Of a stretch of 64,000 bases of DNA, positions 1-8,760 are shown piece after piece. The position numbers and the translations under genes were made by a program. The number at the start of each line of letters is the position of its first letter. The first letter of the stretch is position 1. The notes beneath the pieces were generated by a model. It searched no databases. It saw only the letters and a program-made list of their open reading frames with translations, and had not been told where the DNA came from. The stretch is from Flavobacterium lacustre (GTDB taxonomy: Bacteria > Bacteroidota > Bacteroidia > Flavobacteriales > Flavobacteriaceae), in NCBI RefSeq assembly GCF_027474525.2, contig NZ_CP114882.2, positions 2,914,001 to 2,978,000 of the forward strand. Direction: 5' to 3'.

Positions 1-282
1 CATTTTGGCTAATTGCCAATTTTCTTTATTAATACAATACTTAACTGTTGGTGGCGTGATATTCCCCTGAATTAAACCGGCATCTTTTAATTCGTTTAAA
101 TGCTGAGACAAAGTAGATTTTGCAATAGGAAGTTCTTGCGCCATATCGCCATGAAAACAACAGGTTTGTGAGTTTAATAATTGAAGTATAGCAATTCGGA
201 CCGGGTGCCCCAATGCTTTTGCGAATCGTGCCGTTTGCTCTTGGTCTTTGGTAAAGTAAGTTGGTTTTGCGCTCACAGTCAT
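1..282 (-). CDS. ArsR-family winged-helix transcriptional repressor (C-terminus cut by window edge)
   Basis: Reading leftwards from the ATG at 280-282, the first 94 residues begin MTVSAKPTYFTKDQEQTARF. They contain the ArsR signature: a KALGHPVRIAILQLL segment, a Cys pair in QTCCFHGDM, and a recognition helix around AKSTLSQHLNELKDAGL with the start of the wing (LIQGNI). ArsR/SmtB proteins are dimeric repressors that dissociate from DNA on binding metal(loid)s or in response to other stress signals. The CC pair before the HTH lies where some ArsR members bind thiophilic ligands, but the ligand here is unknown. The C-terminus is outside the window, so partner genes cannot be named. A -7 box and inverted repeat lie directly upstream. 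Confidence 0.85.
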   Translation of the reverse strand, partial: MTVSAKPTYFTKDQEQTARFAKALGHPVRIAILQLLNSQTCCFHGDMAQELPIAKSTLSQHLNELKDAGLIQGNITPPTVKYCINKENWQLAKM

Positions 283-615
283 ACGTTTGTCTTTTTATTA
301 TTCGCAAATATACGAACGATTAAGAACATAAAATAGTCTGCGCCTGTTAGAATTTATTTTAATACTGCTTTCAAAAATCCATCATCCCGAAAATTATTTC
401 CCCTTTTTTAATCCAAAGTCACACAGAAGTTCCAAGCGATATTCAAAAAATTACTTCATTACTAACAATTCACTTACAATTAAACTTTTATATCGATTAA
501 ATACAACAAAATATGTGAATAATACAACTCTCCTTAAAAATTGTATAACACAAAAGCACATTAACCGAACCACCTTTGTCCTATTAAAATAAATTAACCC
601 TCAAAATCTAACAAA
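283..615. other. Intergenic region between divergent ArsR and DUF3494 lipoprotein genes
   Basis: AT-rich divergent spacer. It holds the ArsR promoter and inverted repeat at its left end. On the right side CACCTTTG (571-578) resembles a -7 element for the lipoprotein operon, but the only upstream TTG (541-543) is 27 bases away, too far for a confident call. No ORF, tRNA or hairpin terminator was seen. Confidence 0.5.
301..316 (-). promoter_or_regulatory. ArsR-gene -7 box inside an imperfect operator-like inverted repeat
   Basis: On the minus strand TATATTTG (305-312) matches the Bacteroidota -7 element TAnnTTTG, about 22 bases before the ArsR start. It is flanked symmetrically by TTCG (301-304) and CGAA (313-316), giving a 4-8-4 inverted repeat centred on the -7 box. 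ArsR proteins commonly autorepress by binding a palindrome over their own promoter, so this is a plausible operator. No TTG -33 element is visible. That it is an operator is inference. Confidence 0.45.
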
Positions 616-2307
616 ATGAAAGCTAAAAAATTTCTGTTCTCTTTTGCAATACTATTTATTGCATTCGTTTCCGGTTGTGCAAAGGATGATTTCGAACAAA
701 TCGATGCCGTTTGTCCAACTGTGGTAGTCACAAATCCTGACAATGGTACTATTAATGTTCCTCTAGACCAAGCTATTTCGGTAGTCTTCAATGAAGAGAT
801 GAATGCAACAACTTTCAATCAATCTTCTTTTATTTTGCAAGGATCTACTTTAGTTGCAGGGACAGTTTCCTTTAGCGGATCAACTGCTTTGTTTACTCCA
901 ACAAATCCGCTTTTGCCAAATACAACATATACAGGTACAATTAAAACATTGGTTAAAGATATAATGGGAAACGCTTTACAAGCTGATTATACTTGGACTT
1001 TTAGTACTGGTTCAACGATTACCCCGATGGTAGCCACCACTGATCCTACTAACAATGCGACCAATGTATTCCTGAATAAAATTGTTGCTGTGAATTTTAA
1101 TATGGCAATGAATCATTCTACCATTAACACATCAAATTTTACTTTAAAACAAGGAATAACAGCTGTAGCGGGAACCGTTTCTTACATTGGAACCAGTGCT
1201 TATTTCACACCTGATACAGCTTTGGCAATCAATACAATTTATACTGCTGTTATAACCAAAGGCGTTAAAAATCTGGAAGGAACACCATTGAAAAACGATT
1301 ATACATGGACATTTACAACAGGATCTACTACAGCTCCCAAAATAATTACAACTGATCCTGCAGACAATGCTACAGGTGTTGCTCTAAATAAAACAATCAC
1401 TGCTAATTTTAGTGTAGCAATGGATCCGTTAACCATCAATGCAAACTCATTTACGTTAAAAAACGGAACGATAATAGTACCCGGAGCAGTTACATATTCA
1501 GGTACAACATTATCTTTTAACCCAACAACTGCACTTATAGCCGGAACTATCTATACGGCTACAATTAATACAAAAGCAAAAAATTTAGCTGGTGTATCTT
1601 TGGCCAATAACTATGTTTGGGAGTTTAATACTAATTCAGCCATAGTTGGAAATACTGTAAATCTTGGTTCAGCTGAAAGATTCGGAATTTTATCCGGTGT
1701 AGGAGTCAGCAACAATGCCGGCTTTAGTGAAATCAGAAATATGGATGTTGGAATAAGTCCTGGTGTTCGTTCTTCAATTACAGGATTTCCACCTGCGATT
1801 ATAGTAAATGGTGCTATTTATGCCTCTGATGATATTGCACCTCTAGGAATAGCCGCAATGCTGACACAAGCAAAATTAGACCTTACAAACGCATATCTTT
1901 TTGCCGAAGGTGCATCGTATAGCGCACCTATAACTGTTTCAGGCGATCAAGGCGGAAAAACGTTAGTTGCCGGTATTTATAAATCTACCTCTACACTTTT
2001 GGTACAATCTGGTGATTTAACTCTTTCGGGCAGCGCAACTGATGTTTGGATATTCCAAGTTGCATCAGCCTTTACTACTATAGGCGGAGCTGGTGGAAAT
2101 ATAAAACTTACCGGTGGAGCACTTGCAAAAAATGTTTTTTGGCAAACAGGAAGCTCTGCAACTATTGGAGACTATACCTCATTTGAAGGAAATATTTTAG
2201 CCTTACAATCTATAACAATGGGATCACACTCAACTGCAAAAGGCAGAATGCTTGCCAGAAATGGAGCTGTAGTCATGACACATACTAACATAATCACTAA
2301 GCCGTAA
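616..2307 (+). CDS. Surface lipoprotein with three Ig-like (SbsA/Big_5) domains and a DUF3494 ice-binding-type domain
   Basis: 563 residues. The N-terminus is a lipoprotein signal (FLFSFAILFIAFVSGC) with the acylated cysteine at position 21. Three tandem Ig-like domains of about 100 residues follow (roughly 35-340). Each starts with a TDP/TNP-DN(G/A)T-(G/N)V motif and ends with DYTWTF(S/T)TGS or NYVWEFNT, typical of the SbsA Ig-like (Big_5) family. The C-terminal ~215 residues, from VNLGSAERFGILSG to the end, have the features of DUF3494: the AILSG-like start, the V(F/W)IFQ strand and the KNVFWQ segment. DUF3494 forms the beta-solenoid of ice-binding proteins, but most members are not proven to bind ice and some act as adhesins. 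It is probably tethered to the outer membrane, and is co-transcribed with the OmpA-family gene 3 bases downstream. Confidence 0.9.
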   Translation: MKAKKFLFSFAILFIAFVSGCAKDDFEQIDAVCPTVVVTNPDNGTINVPLDQAISVVFNEEMNATTFNQSSFILQGSTLVAGTVSFSGSTALFTPTNPLLPNTTYTGTIKTLVKDIMGNALQADYTWTFSTGSTITPMVATTDPTNNATNVFLNKIVAVNFNMAMNHSTINTSNFTLKQGITAVAGTVSYIGTSAYFTPDTALAINTIYTAVITKGVKNLEGTPLKNDYTWTFTTGSTTAPKIITTDPADNATGVALNKTITANFSVAMDPLTINANSFTLKNGTIIVPGAVTYSGTTLSFNPTTALIAGTIYTATINTKAKNLAGVSLANNYVWEFNTNSAIVGNTVNLGSAERFGILSGVGVSNNAGFSEIRNMDVGISPGVRSSITGFPPAIIVNGAIYASDDIAPLGIAAMLTQAKLDLTNAYLFAEGASYSAPITVSGDQGGKTLVAGIYKSTSTLLVQSGDLTLSGSATDVWIFQVASAFTTIGGAGGNIKLTGGALAKNVFWQTGSSATIGDYTSFEGNILALQSITMGSHSTAKGRMLARNGAVVMTHTNIITKP

Positions 2308-2310
2308 AAA

Positions 2311-4338
2311 ATGAAAACTAAAACTAATTTTAAATTAGGGTCTTGCATGTCAAGACCTTATAATACTATAACTGTCAAAAGTTTAGCACTAATTGCTTTT
2401 GCATGGTTAAGTATTGAAACTCCTGTTCAGGCACAAGAAACACCAACAGTCACTTACACGAAACCTTCTTGGTTTTTTGGAGTTGCAGGTGGCGCTAATT
2501 TTAATTTTTATCGGGGTTCAACCCGTCAATTAAATGCGGCTTTCACTCCTCCGGTTACTTTTCATGATGGTGATGGTGTTGGACTTTTTGTAGCACCACT
2601 TTTAGAATTTCATCGTCCGGATTCAAGATGGGGATTTATGCTTCAAGCGGGTTATGACAGTCGTAAAGGTTCTTTTGACCAACAAAAAACAGCATGTGAT
2701 TGCCCAGCAGATTTATCGACTGACTTAAGCTATATTACTGTAGAACCAAGTTTACGCTTTGCACCATTCAAATCTAACTTTTATTTGTACGGAGGACCAC
2801 GTTTGGCTTTCAATATGGATAAATCATTTACATATGAACTAGGAATCAATCCGGCTTTCCCAAATCAGGAAGCAACTCCAAATGTAGAAGGTGATTTTAA
2901 TAACATAGAAAAAACGATTATTTCAATGCAAATTGGAGCAGGTTACGACATACCGTTATCTTCACAGAATAATAAAACACAATTTGTTTTATCTCCTTTT
3001 GTAGCTTTCCAACCTTATTTTGGTCAAAATCCACGTGCCACAGAAACTTGGAACATCACCACCGTCAGAGCTGGTGTTGCTTTAAAATTTGGACAAGGAA
3101 CTGAAATTATGGCTCCAATAGCTGTAACACCTCAAGTACAATTTTCAGTTTATGCACCTAAGAATATCGCCGGAGAACGTAACGTAAGAGAGTTATTTCC
3201 TTTACGAAACTATGTTTTTTATGACCTTGGATCTAATGAAATTCCAAGTCGTTACAAACGAATAGGAAAAGAAGATGCAAAAAATTTCAAAGAAGAACAA
3301 GTAGGCATAACTGCATCTGTAAATCCTTCTGGTCGTTCCGATAGACAAATGACTGTTTATTATAATGTCATCAACATTCTTGGAGATCGTATGGTAAAAA
3401 ATCCTGCTACAACAATTACATTGGTCGGTTCTTCTGAAAAAGGTCCGGAAGATGGTGTACTTATGGCAGAATCAATCAAAAACTACTTAGTTACTGTTTT
3501 CGAAATAAATCCTGCCAGAATAACTGTCAGAGGTCAGTTCAAACCAAGTATACCATCAGAACAACCAGGAGCAACAAAAGAATTAGAATTGCTTCGTGAA
3601 GGGGATCGCAGGGTTTCTATCGAAAGTAACTCACCCAATTTATTAATGGAATTTCAAAGTGGTCCTGATGCTCCGCTAAAACCATTAGAATTTGTTACCG
3701 TTCAGGAAGCTCCGGTAGATAGTTATGTAACCTTTGATACCACAGGTTCAAACGAAGCATATTCTTCATGGTCTTTACAAACAACAGATCCTGATGGTGC
3801 TGTAAAATCTTTTGGTCCTTACACACAAGAAAAAGTGAGTATTCCTGGTAAAAATATTATGGGAACCCGACCTGAAGGTGATTATAAAGTAAAAATGATT
3901 GGACAAACAAAAAGTGGCCAAATCGTAGAACAGGAAACAACTACACATATGGTGCTTTGGACTCCATCCGGAACCGAAGAAGGACTTAGATACAGCATTA
4001 TTTTTGAATTTAATAAATCAAAAGCAATTGCAATGTATGAGAAATATTTGACTGAGGTTGTTGCCCCAAAAATTCCTAAAAACGGAGTAGTTATCATTCA
4101 TGGTCATACCGATATCATTGGTGAAGAAGCATACAATATGAGTTTATCTTTAGACAGAGCCAATGAAGTGAAAAACATTATCGAAAAAGCATTATCAAAT
4201 GCCGGCAGAAATGATGTCACTTTTGAAGTACATGGTTTTGGAGAAGATCAAAATGTATCGCCTTTTGAAAATAAATTTCCTGAAGAACGTTTTTACAACC
4301 GTACCGTGATAATTGACATTATTCCCGCTACAAAATAA
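2311..4338 (+). CDS. OmpA-family outer-membrane protein with N-terminal beta-barrel-like region
   Basis: 675 residues, starting 3 bases after the stop of the DUF3494 lipoprotein, so one operon. A signal segment (VKSLALIAFAWLSIETPVQAQ) ends near residue 42. Residues ~50-260 alternate aromatic and polar residues (WFFGVAGGANFNF, FYLYGGPRLAFN) like a porin or OmpA barrel. The C-terminal OmpA domain (about 555-675) has the peptidoglycan-binding pattern GHTDIIGEEAYNMSLSLDRA. Between them is a region with a second OmpA-like piece (ESIKNYLVTVFEINPARI...VRG). A likely role is anchoring the envelope to peptidoglycan and possibly presenting the upstream lipoprotein. A rho-independent terminator follows at 4374-4412. 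Confidence 0.85.
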   Translation: MKTKTNFKLGSCMSRPYNTITVKSLALIAFAWLSIETPVQAQETPTVTYTKPSWFFGVAGGANFNFYRGSTRQLNAAFTPPVTFHDGDGVGLFVAPLLEFHRPDSRWGFMLQAGYDSRKGSFDQQKTACDCPADLSTDLSYITVEPSLRFAPFKSNFYLYGGPRLAFNMDKSFTYELGINPAFPNQEATPNVEGDFNNIEKTIISMQIGAGYDIPLSSQNNKTQFVLSPFVAFQPYFGQNPRATETWNITTVRAGVALKFGQGTEIMAPIAVTPQVQFSVYAPKNIAGERNVRELFPLRNYVFYDLGSNEIPSRYKRIGKEDAKNFKEEQVGITASVNPSGRSDRQMTVYYNVINILGDRMVKNPATTITLVGSSEKGPEDGVLMAESIKNYLVTVFEINPARITVRGQFKPSIPSEQPGATKELELLREGDRRVSIESNSPNLLMEFQSGPDAPLKPLEFVTVQEAPVDSYVTFDTTGSNEAYSSWSLQTTDPDGAVKSFGPYTQEKVSIPGKNIMGTRPEGDYKVKMIGQTKSGQIVEQETTTHMVLWTPSGTEEGLRYSIIFEFNKSKAIAMYEKYLTEVVAPKIPKNGVVIIHGHTDIIGEEAYNMSLSLDRANEVKNIIEKALSNAGRNDVTFEVHGFGEDQNVSPFENKFPEERFYNRTVIIDIIPATK

Positions 4339-4373
4339 GAACATCATTTAGTAGAAAACACTCTTTTTAGAGT

Positions 4374-4412
4374 ATAAAAAAGGATAGGAACTCAAAACCC
4401 TGTCCTTTTTTT
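4374..4412 (+). terminator. Rho-independent terminator of the lipoprotein-OmpA operon
   Basis: A-run plus stem AAGGATAGG pairing with CCTGTCCTT (one T-G wobble), 10-base loop, then seven T residues, 36 bases after the OmpA-family stop codon. Confidence 0.85.
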
Positions 4413-4570
4413 ATTTTTAATTCGTTCCCAGTTTGAAACATCCAATTCCTAATAATGCAACAAATCCTATTTTATTTAATAAAAGTATAAATTAAAGACC
4501 CTACTTTTAATTATTAGAATTAAATTGCTAATTTTAACAAAATTATTTTTATTGTTTACATTCTATTAAT

Positions 4571-5044
4571 ATGAACCAAAACGAAAATACACTTAAAAAA
4601 TTCTACACTGCATTTGCAAATGCGGATGCCGTTACAATGAGCGAATGTTATTCGCCCAACATCAAATTTCGTGATCCTGCTTTTGGTTTATTAAAAGGAA
4701 ATGAAGTGAGTCAAATGTGGAAAATGCTTCTTGAAAACAGTAAAGGAAATCTAAAAATTGAATTTTCAGATATAGAATCGAATGAATATATAGGTTCTGC
4801 AAAATGGATTGCTACATATAATTTTAGTAAAACCAACAGACCTGTGGTAAATGTCATTACGTCTCAATTTCATTTTCAGGATGGTTTAATCATAAAACAT
4901 ATTGATGATTTTGATATTTGGAAATGGTCAAAACAAGCCTTGGGAATTACCGGTTTTTTGTTTGGATGGACTGGTTTTTTACAGACTAAAATACAAGAGA
5001 AAGCAATTTTGTCTTTAAAGAAATACCAAGAAAACATTAAGTAG
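4571..5044 (+). CDS. NTF2-like / SnoaL-type protein (nuclear transport factor 2 fold)
   Basis: 157 residues with no signal peptide. The opening (ENTLKKFYTAFANADAVTMSECYSPNIKFRDPAFG) and the later ...AKWIATYNFSKTNRPVVNVITSQFHFQDGLIIKHIDDFDIWKW are the usual NTF2-like layout: an N-terminal helix with a 'YxAFxxxD' pattern, then a strand carrying D/H residues near the pocket. The fold is used by isomerases, polyketide cyclases and small-ligand binders, so the reaction cannot be assigned. It is a single-gene unit between the OmpA operon terminator and the pflB upstream region. The fold is well supported; the function is unknown. Confidence 0.75.
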   Translation: MNQNENTLKKFYTAFANADAVTMSECYSPNIKFRDPAFGLLKGNEVSQMWKMLLENSKGNLKIEFSDIESNEYIGSAKWIATYNFSKTNRPVVNVITSQFHFQDGLIIKHIDDFDIWKWSKQALGITGFLFGWTGFLQTKIQEKAILSLKKYQENIK

Positions 5045-5528
5045 TTATTTTCTTTCAACTATAACGATTGAAATTTTCACACAAAAAATCAACAAATAAT
5101 TTTAACCCCCTTAAAATTGATTTTTTTCTAATAAAAAAGACATTTTCAACCGCATACCCTCTAATATTTGATTCTAAAATAGAAAAAAACTATCCAATTA
5201 TCAGTTTTTAAAATTATGCTTTCTTGTAATACAATATATTTATTTGTATGAAAACTGACAGTAAATTATTTTATTTGTAGTCTTTTTTATATAAATGTTA
5301 ATTTTTAAAACTAACAAAACGTCACTTTTAACTCCAAAAAAAGTACAAAAACAAAAATAAAACAGCAAAACAGGTTATAAAAATATCATATTTTCATAAA
5401 AAACAAAACATAGTCGAAAAGTGTTTTTCGGCACAATTTCCTACTTGAAAAGTTCTTAAATTTGAGTTGTAAATTAATTGAAACAAAATATAATTTACAC
5501 TGATATTTAATAAATAATTTAGATTGTT
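5045..5528. other. Long AT-rich upstream region of pflB
   Basis: 484 bases with no ORF. Visible elements are a short palindrome TTGTAATACAA (5224-5234), the hairpin or operator-like CGAAAA-GTGT-TTTTCG at 5415-5430, and a -7-like TAAATTTG at 5457-5464 with no TTG at the usual distance. The length and palindromes suggest a regulated promoter for the fermentation gene, but no site can be assigned to a named regulator. Confidence 0.5.
5415..5464 (+). promoter_or_regulatory. Candidate pflB promoter with upstream inverted repeat
   Basis: A perfect 6-4-6 inverted repeat (CGAAAA, spacer GTGT, TTTTCG) at 5415-5430 lies upstream of the -7 match TAAATTTG (5457-5464). A transcription start near 5470 would leave a leader of about 58 bases and put the palindrome centre about 47 bases upstream. 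The -33 TTG is missing, which would suit an activator-dependent promoter. The assignment is inference. Confidence 0.4.
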
Positions 5529-7763
5529 ATGGAAAATATGACCGAAACTGTTCTGTTTAAAACTGGAATATGGAACGACACTATTAATGTATATGATTTT
5601 GTTTTAAATAATATCTTCCCATATGAGGGAGATGCCAGCTTCTTAGTTGGACCATCAAAAAAAACAACCCATTTATGGAATGTTTGTAAAGAAGCTTTAC
5701 TGGAAGAACGCAGCAAAAATGGATGTTTAGCCATTGATACTGAAATTATATCTAACATCACTTCATTTGGACCAGGCTACATCAATAAAGCGAATGAAGT
5801 AATTGTAGGACTACAAACAGATGCTGTTTTAAAAAGAGCCATGAAACCTTACGGAGGGGTTAAACTGGTAGAATCTGCCGTTGCCGAAAAAGGATTAAAA
5901 GTTTCTGATCGTGTGATTGACATTTTCAACTATGCCAAAGACCACAATCAAGCCGTATTTAATGCTTACGACAGCGAAATTAGAAACTATCGCTCTAAAC
6001 ACGTATTAACCGGTTTACCGGATAATTATGCCAGAGGAAGAATCATTGGTGATTACAGACGTGTTGCACTTTACGGTATAGACCGACTTATAGTCGCTAA
6101 AAAAGCTGATTTTGCAAGTACAACAGGCGAAATGACCGATCATAAAGTTCGTTTGCGCGAAGAAATTTCAGATCAGATTAAAGCCTTACAAGACATGAAA
6201 ATCATGGCGCAAAGCTATGGCATTGATATTTCAGGTCCGGCAACAAATGCACTTGAAGCAGTTCAATTTACTTACCTAGCTTACTTAAGTGCTGTAAAAG
6301 AACAAGACGGAGCCGCTATGTCTCTAGGAAATGTTTCTTCTTTCTTAGATATTTATATTGAAAACGACTTATTATCCGGTTTAATAAATGAAGAAGAAGC
6401 ACAAGAATTAGTCGATCAATTTGTAATGAAATTGAGATTAGTGCGTCATTTACGTCCGGGTGCTTATGATGAAATATTTGGTGGAGACCCAACTTGGGTA
6501 ACCGAAGCTATTGGTGGACAATTGAACGACGGAAGAACAAAAGTTACCAAAACCTCTTTCCGATTTTTACAAACCTTATATAACTTAGGCGCCTCACCAG
6601 AACCGAATTTAACTATTTTGTGGTCTCAAAGTTTACCAAAAGGATTTAAAGATTTCTGTACACAAGTTTCTATCGATACTTCATCACTTCAATACGAAAA
6701 TGACGATTTAATGAGATCCAACCGTGGTTCAGACGATTACGGAATTGCATGTTGTGTTTCCTATCAAAAAATTGGAAAAACTATTCAGCATTTTGGGGCT
6801 CGTGCCAATTTACCAAAAGCATTATTAATGGCTTTAAATGCCGGTCGCGAAGAACAAAAAGGAGTTAAAGTCATTAACAACATTCCAGAAATGAATGATG
6901 CTGTTTTAGACTATGACAAAGTAATGGAAGTCTTTAAAACCACATTATCTGAAGTAGCACGAGTATATGCAAAATCAATGTATATCATTCACTACATGCA
7001 CGATAAATACTATTACGAAAGAGCACAAATGGCTTTAATTGACAGTGACCCAAATATTGATATTGCGTATGGTGCAGCCGGGATTTCTATCATTGCCGAC
7101 TCTTTATCTGCTATTAAATATGCAAAAGTATCTCCAATACGAGATGAACAAGGTTTAACTGTTGATTTCAAAATAGAAGGTGATTTTCCAAAATTTGGTA
7201 ACGATGACAATCGTGTAGATGATATTGCTATAGAAATTACGAGTCTTTTTATCGCGGAATTAAGAAAACATGTAGCTTATAAAAATGCTACTCCTACTCT
7301 TTCTTTACTTACTATTACTTCAAATGTTATGTACGGAACTAATACAGGTGCAACTCCTGATGGCCGTAAAGCAGGAGAATCTTTTGCACCAGGAGCAAAC
7401 CCAATGCATGGTAGAGATGTAAACGGTGCAATCGCTTCCTTAAATTCTGTAAGTAAATTAAAATACAATGATGCTCAGGATGGTATTTCTTATACTTTCA
7501 CTATGGTTCCAAAATCATTAGGGTCTAGCAGAGAAGAACAAGTTACCAATTTAACAACTACTCTTGATGCTTATTTTGGTCGCGATGCGCACCATTTAAA
7601 TGTCAATATCTTGAACAGAGAAACATTGGTTGACGCTTACAATCATCCGGAAAATTACCCACAATTAACCATTCGCGTTTCAGGTTATGCGGTTAATTTT
7701 GTACGATTATCCAAAGCACATCAATTAGAAGTAATCAGTAGAACATTTCATGAAAACATGTAA
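5529..7763 (+). CDS. pflB: Formate C-acetyltransferase (pyruvate formate-lyase)
   Basis: 744 residues, the usual PflB length. It cleaves pyruvate with CoA non-oxidatively to acetyl-CoA and formate using a glycyl radical, under anaerobic conditions in the cytoplasm. The adjacent catalytic cysteines are C408-C409 ([13 protein letters not shown]). The glycyl-radical loop RVSGYAVNF near the C-terminus puts the radical glycine at G719. Other family blocks are clear ([34 protein letters not shown]). The activase pflA follows after 143 bases and a terminator hairpin, and a formate-type transporter follows that. The enzyme is oxygen-labile, so its presence implies growth in low oxygen. Confidence 0.97.
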   Translation: MENMTETVLFKTGIWNDTINVYDFVLNNIFPYEGDASFLVGPSKKTTHLWNVCKEALLEERSKNGCLAIDTEIISNITSFGPGYINKANEVIVGLQTDAVLKRAMKPYGGVKLVESAVAEKGLKVSDRVIDIFNYAKDHNQAVFNAYDSEIRNYRSKHVLTGLPDNYARGRIIGDYRRVALYGIDRLIVAKKADFASTTGEMTDHKVRLREEISDQIKALQDMKIMAQSYGIDISGPATNALEAVQFTYLAYLSAVKEQDGAAMSLGNVSSFLDIYIENDLLSGLINEEEAQELVDQFVMKLRLVRHLRPGAYDEIFGGDPTWVTEAIGGQLNDGRTKVTKTSFRFLQTLYNLGASPEPNLTILWSQSLPKGFKDFCTQVSIDTSSLQYENDDLMRSNRGSDDYGIACCVSYQKIGKTIQHFGARANLPKALLMALNAGREEQKGVKVINNIPEMNDAVLDYDKVMEVFKTTLSEVARVYAKSMYIIHYMHDKYYYERAQMALIDSDPNIDIAYGAAGISIIADSLSAIKYAKVSPIRDEQGLTVDFKIEGDFPKFGNDDNRVDDIAIEITSLFIAELRKHVAYKNATPTLSLLTITSNVMYGTNTGATPDGRKAGESFAPGANPMHGRDVNGAIASLNSVSKLKYNDAQDGISYTFTMVPKSLGSSREEQVTNLTTTLDAYFGRDAHHLNVNILNRETLVDAYNHPENYPQLTIRVSGYAVNFVRLSKAHQLEVISRTFHENM

Positions 7764-7804
7764 TTCAATACTGATTCTTGAGTGTCTCTGTTTATTTTAA
7801 CGAA

Positions 7805-7866
7805 TAGTAGCCTGTCTGAAATAAAGCCTTCAACCGTTTTAATTCTTTAGACAGGCTATTTTTTTA
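7805..7866 (+). terminator. Terminator or attenuator between pflB and pflA
   Basis: Stem TAGCCTGTCT (7808-7817) pairs perfectly with AGACAGGCTA (7849-7858), with a 31-base loop and seven T residues after it. It sits inside the pfl gene group and would reduce read-through into pflA, giving more lyase than activase. pflA may alternatively have its own promoter. Confidence 0.75.
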
Positions 7867-7906
7867 TACCAAAAACAAGTAAAATTGTTTTCATTTCATA
7901 TCCCTT

Positions 7907-8695
7907 ATGTATTTCCCAGAACAACCCAATCCAGACGAAGTTTTAAACACCAACCAAACTGATGTTCTCCGCATTCACTCTTTAGAAACTTTTGGCACCC
8001 ATGATGGTCCAGGAATACGAATGGTGATTTTTGTACAAGGATGTCAATTCCGATGCTTATATTGTCAAAACCCGGATACTTTAGACATCAATGGCGGAAC
8101 TCTTATTCCCATTGAAGAATTGATTGAAAAAGCATTACATCAAAAGACTTATTTTGGCGAAAAAGGCGGCGTAACCGTTTCTGGCGGAGAACCTCTTTTA
8201 CAACGCGCCAAACTAATTCCGTTTTTTGATCGTTTGCACGAAAATGGCATTAATACCTGCTTAGATTCGAACGGACGCGTATTAGATTCCCAAACCAAAT
8301 CTCTTTTAGAAAGAACCGATATATTGCTTTTGGATGTCAAACACATCAATAAAGAATGGCACAAAAAGCTAACAGGTCTAAAAAATGAAACTACCTTAAA
8401 AATTGCAAAATATAGAGAAAGTACCGGAAAACCAATGTGGCTTCGCTATGTATTAGTTCCGGGATGGACAGACCAAGAAGAATACTTGCGGGAATGGGGA
8501 CAACATTTTACAGATTATAAAACGGTGGAACGAGTAGAAATCATCCCATTTCATCAACTAGGAAAACACAAATGGGAACTTTTACAATTAGATTATGCTT
8601 TTGCCGAAATTAAAGCGCCAACTACTGCCGAAATCGAAAAAGCAGCAACCATTTTCAAACAGTATTTTAATCCCGATATCGTAGTCATTAAATAA
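7907..8695 (+). CDS. pflA: Pyruvate formate-lyase activating enzyme (radical SAM)
   Basis: 262 residues. It generates the glycyl radical on PflB by reductive cleavage of S-adenosylmethionine at a [4Fe-4S] cluster. The cluster-binding CxxxCxxC motif is C46-x3-C50-x2-C53 (QGCQFRCLYCQNPDT). The preceding ETFGTHDGPGIRMVIFVQGC and the later VTVSGGEPLLQ (the GGE SAM-binding motif) are diagnostic of PflA. It lies directly downstream of its substrate gene. The start at 7907 leaves a ~20-residue N-terminal extension before the conserved core (VLRIHSLETFG), so a slightly later start is possible. Confidence 0.95.
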   Translation: MYFPEQPNPDEVLNTNQTDVLRIHSLETFGTHDGPGIRMVIFVQGCQFRCLYCQNPDTLDINGGTLIPIEELIEKALHQKTYFGEKGGVTVSGGEPLLQRAKLIPFFDRLHENGINTCLDSNGRVLDSQTKSLLERTDILLLDVKHINKEWHKKLTGLKNETTLKIAKYRESTGKPMWLRYVLVPGWTDQEEYLREWGQHFTDYKTVERVEIIPFHQLGKHKWELLQLDYAFAEIKAPTTAEIEKAATIFKQYFNPDIVVIK

Positions 8696-8760
8696 TTCGA
8701 GATTTTACTGTTGTTTAACCGTCACCCCAAACCTATTCCATAATTTAAAAAAACTTCAAA

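Noticed and set aside
41..307. Minus-strand ORF (88 residues) opposite the left end
   Set aside because: It is a shadow in another frame of the ArsR gene; the ArsR frame 1-282 has clear HTH homology.
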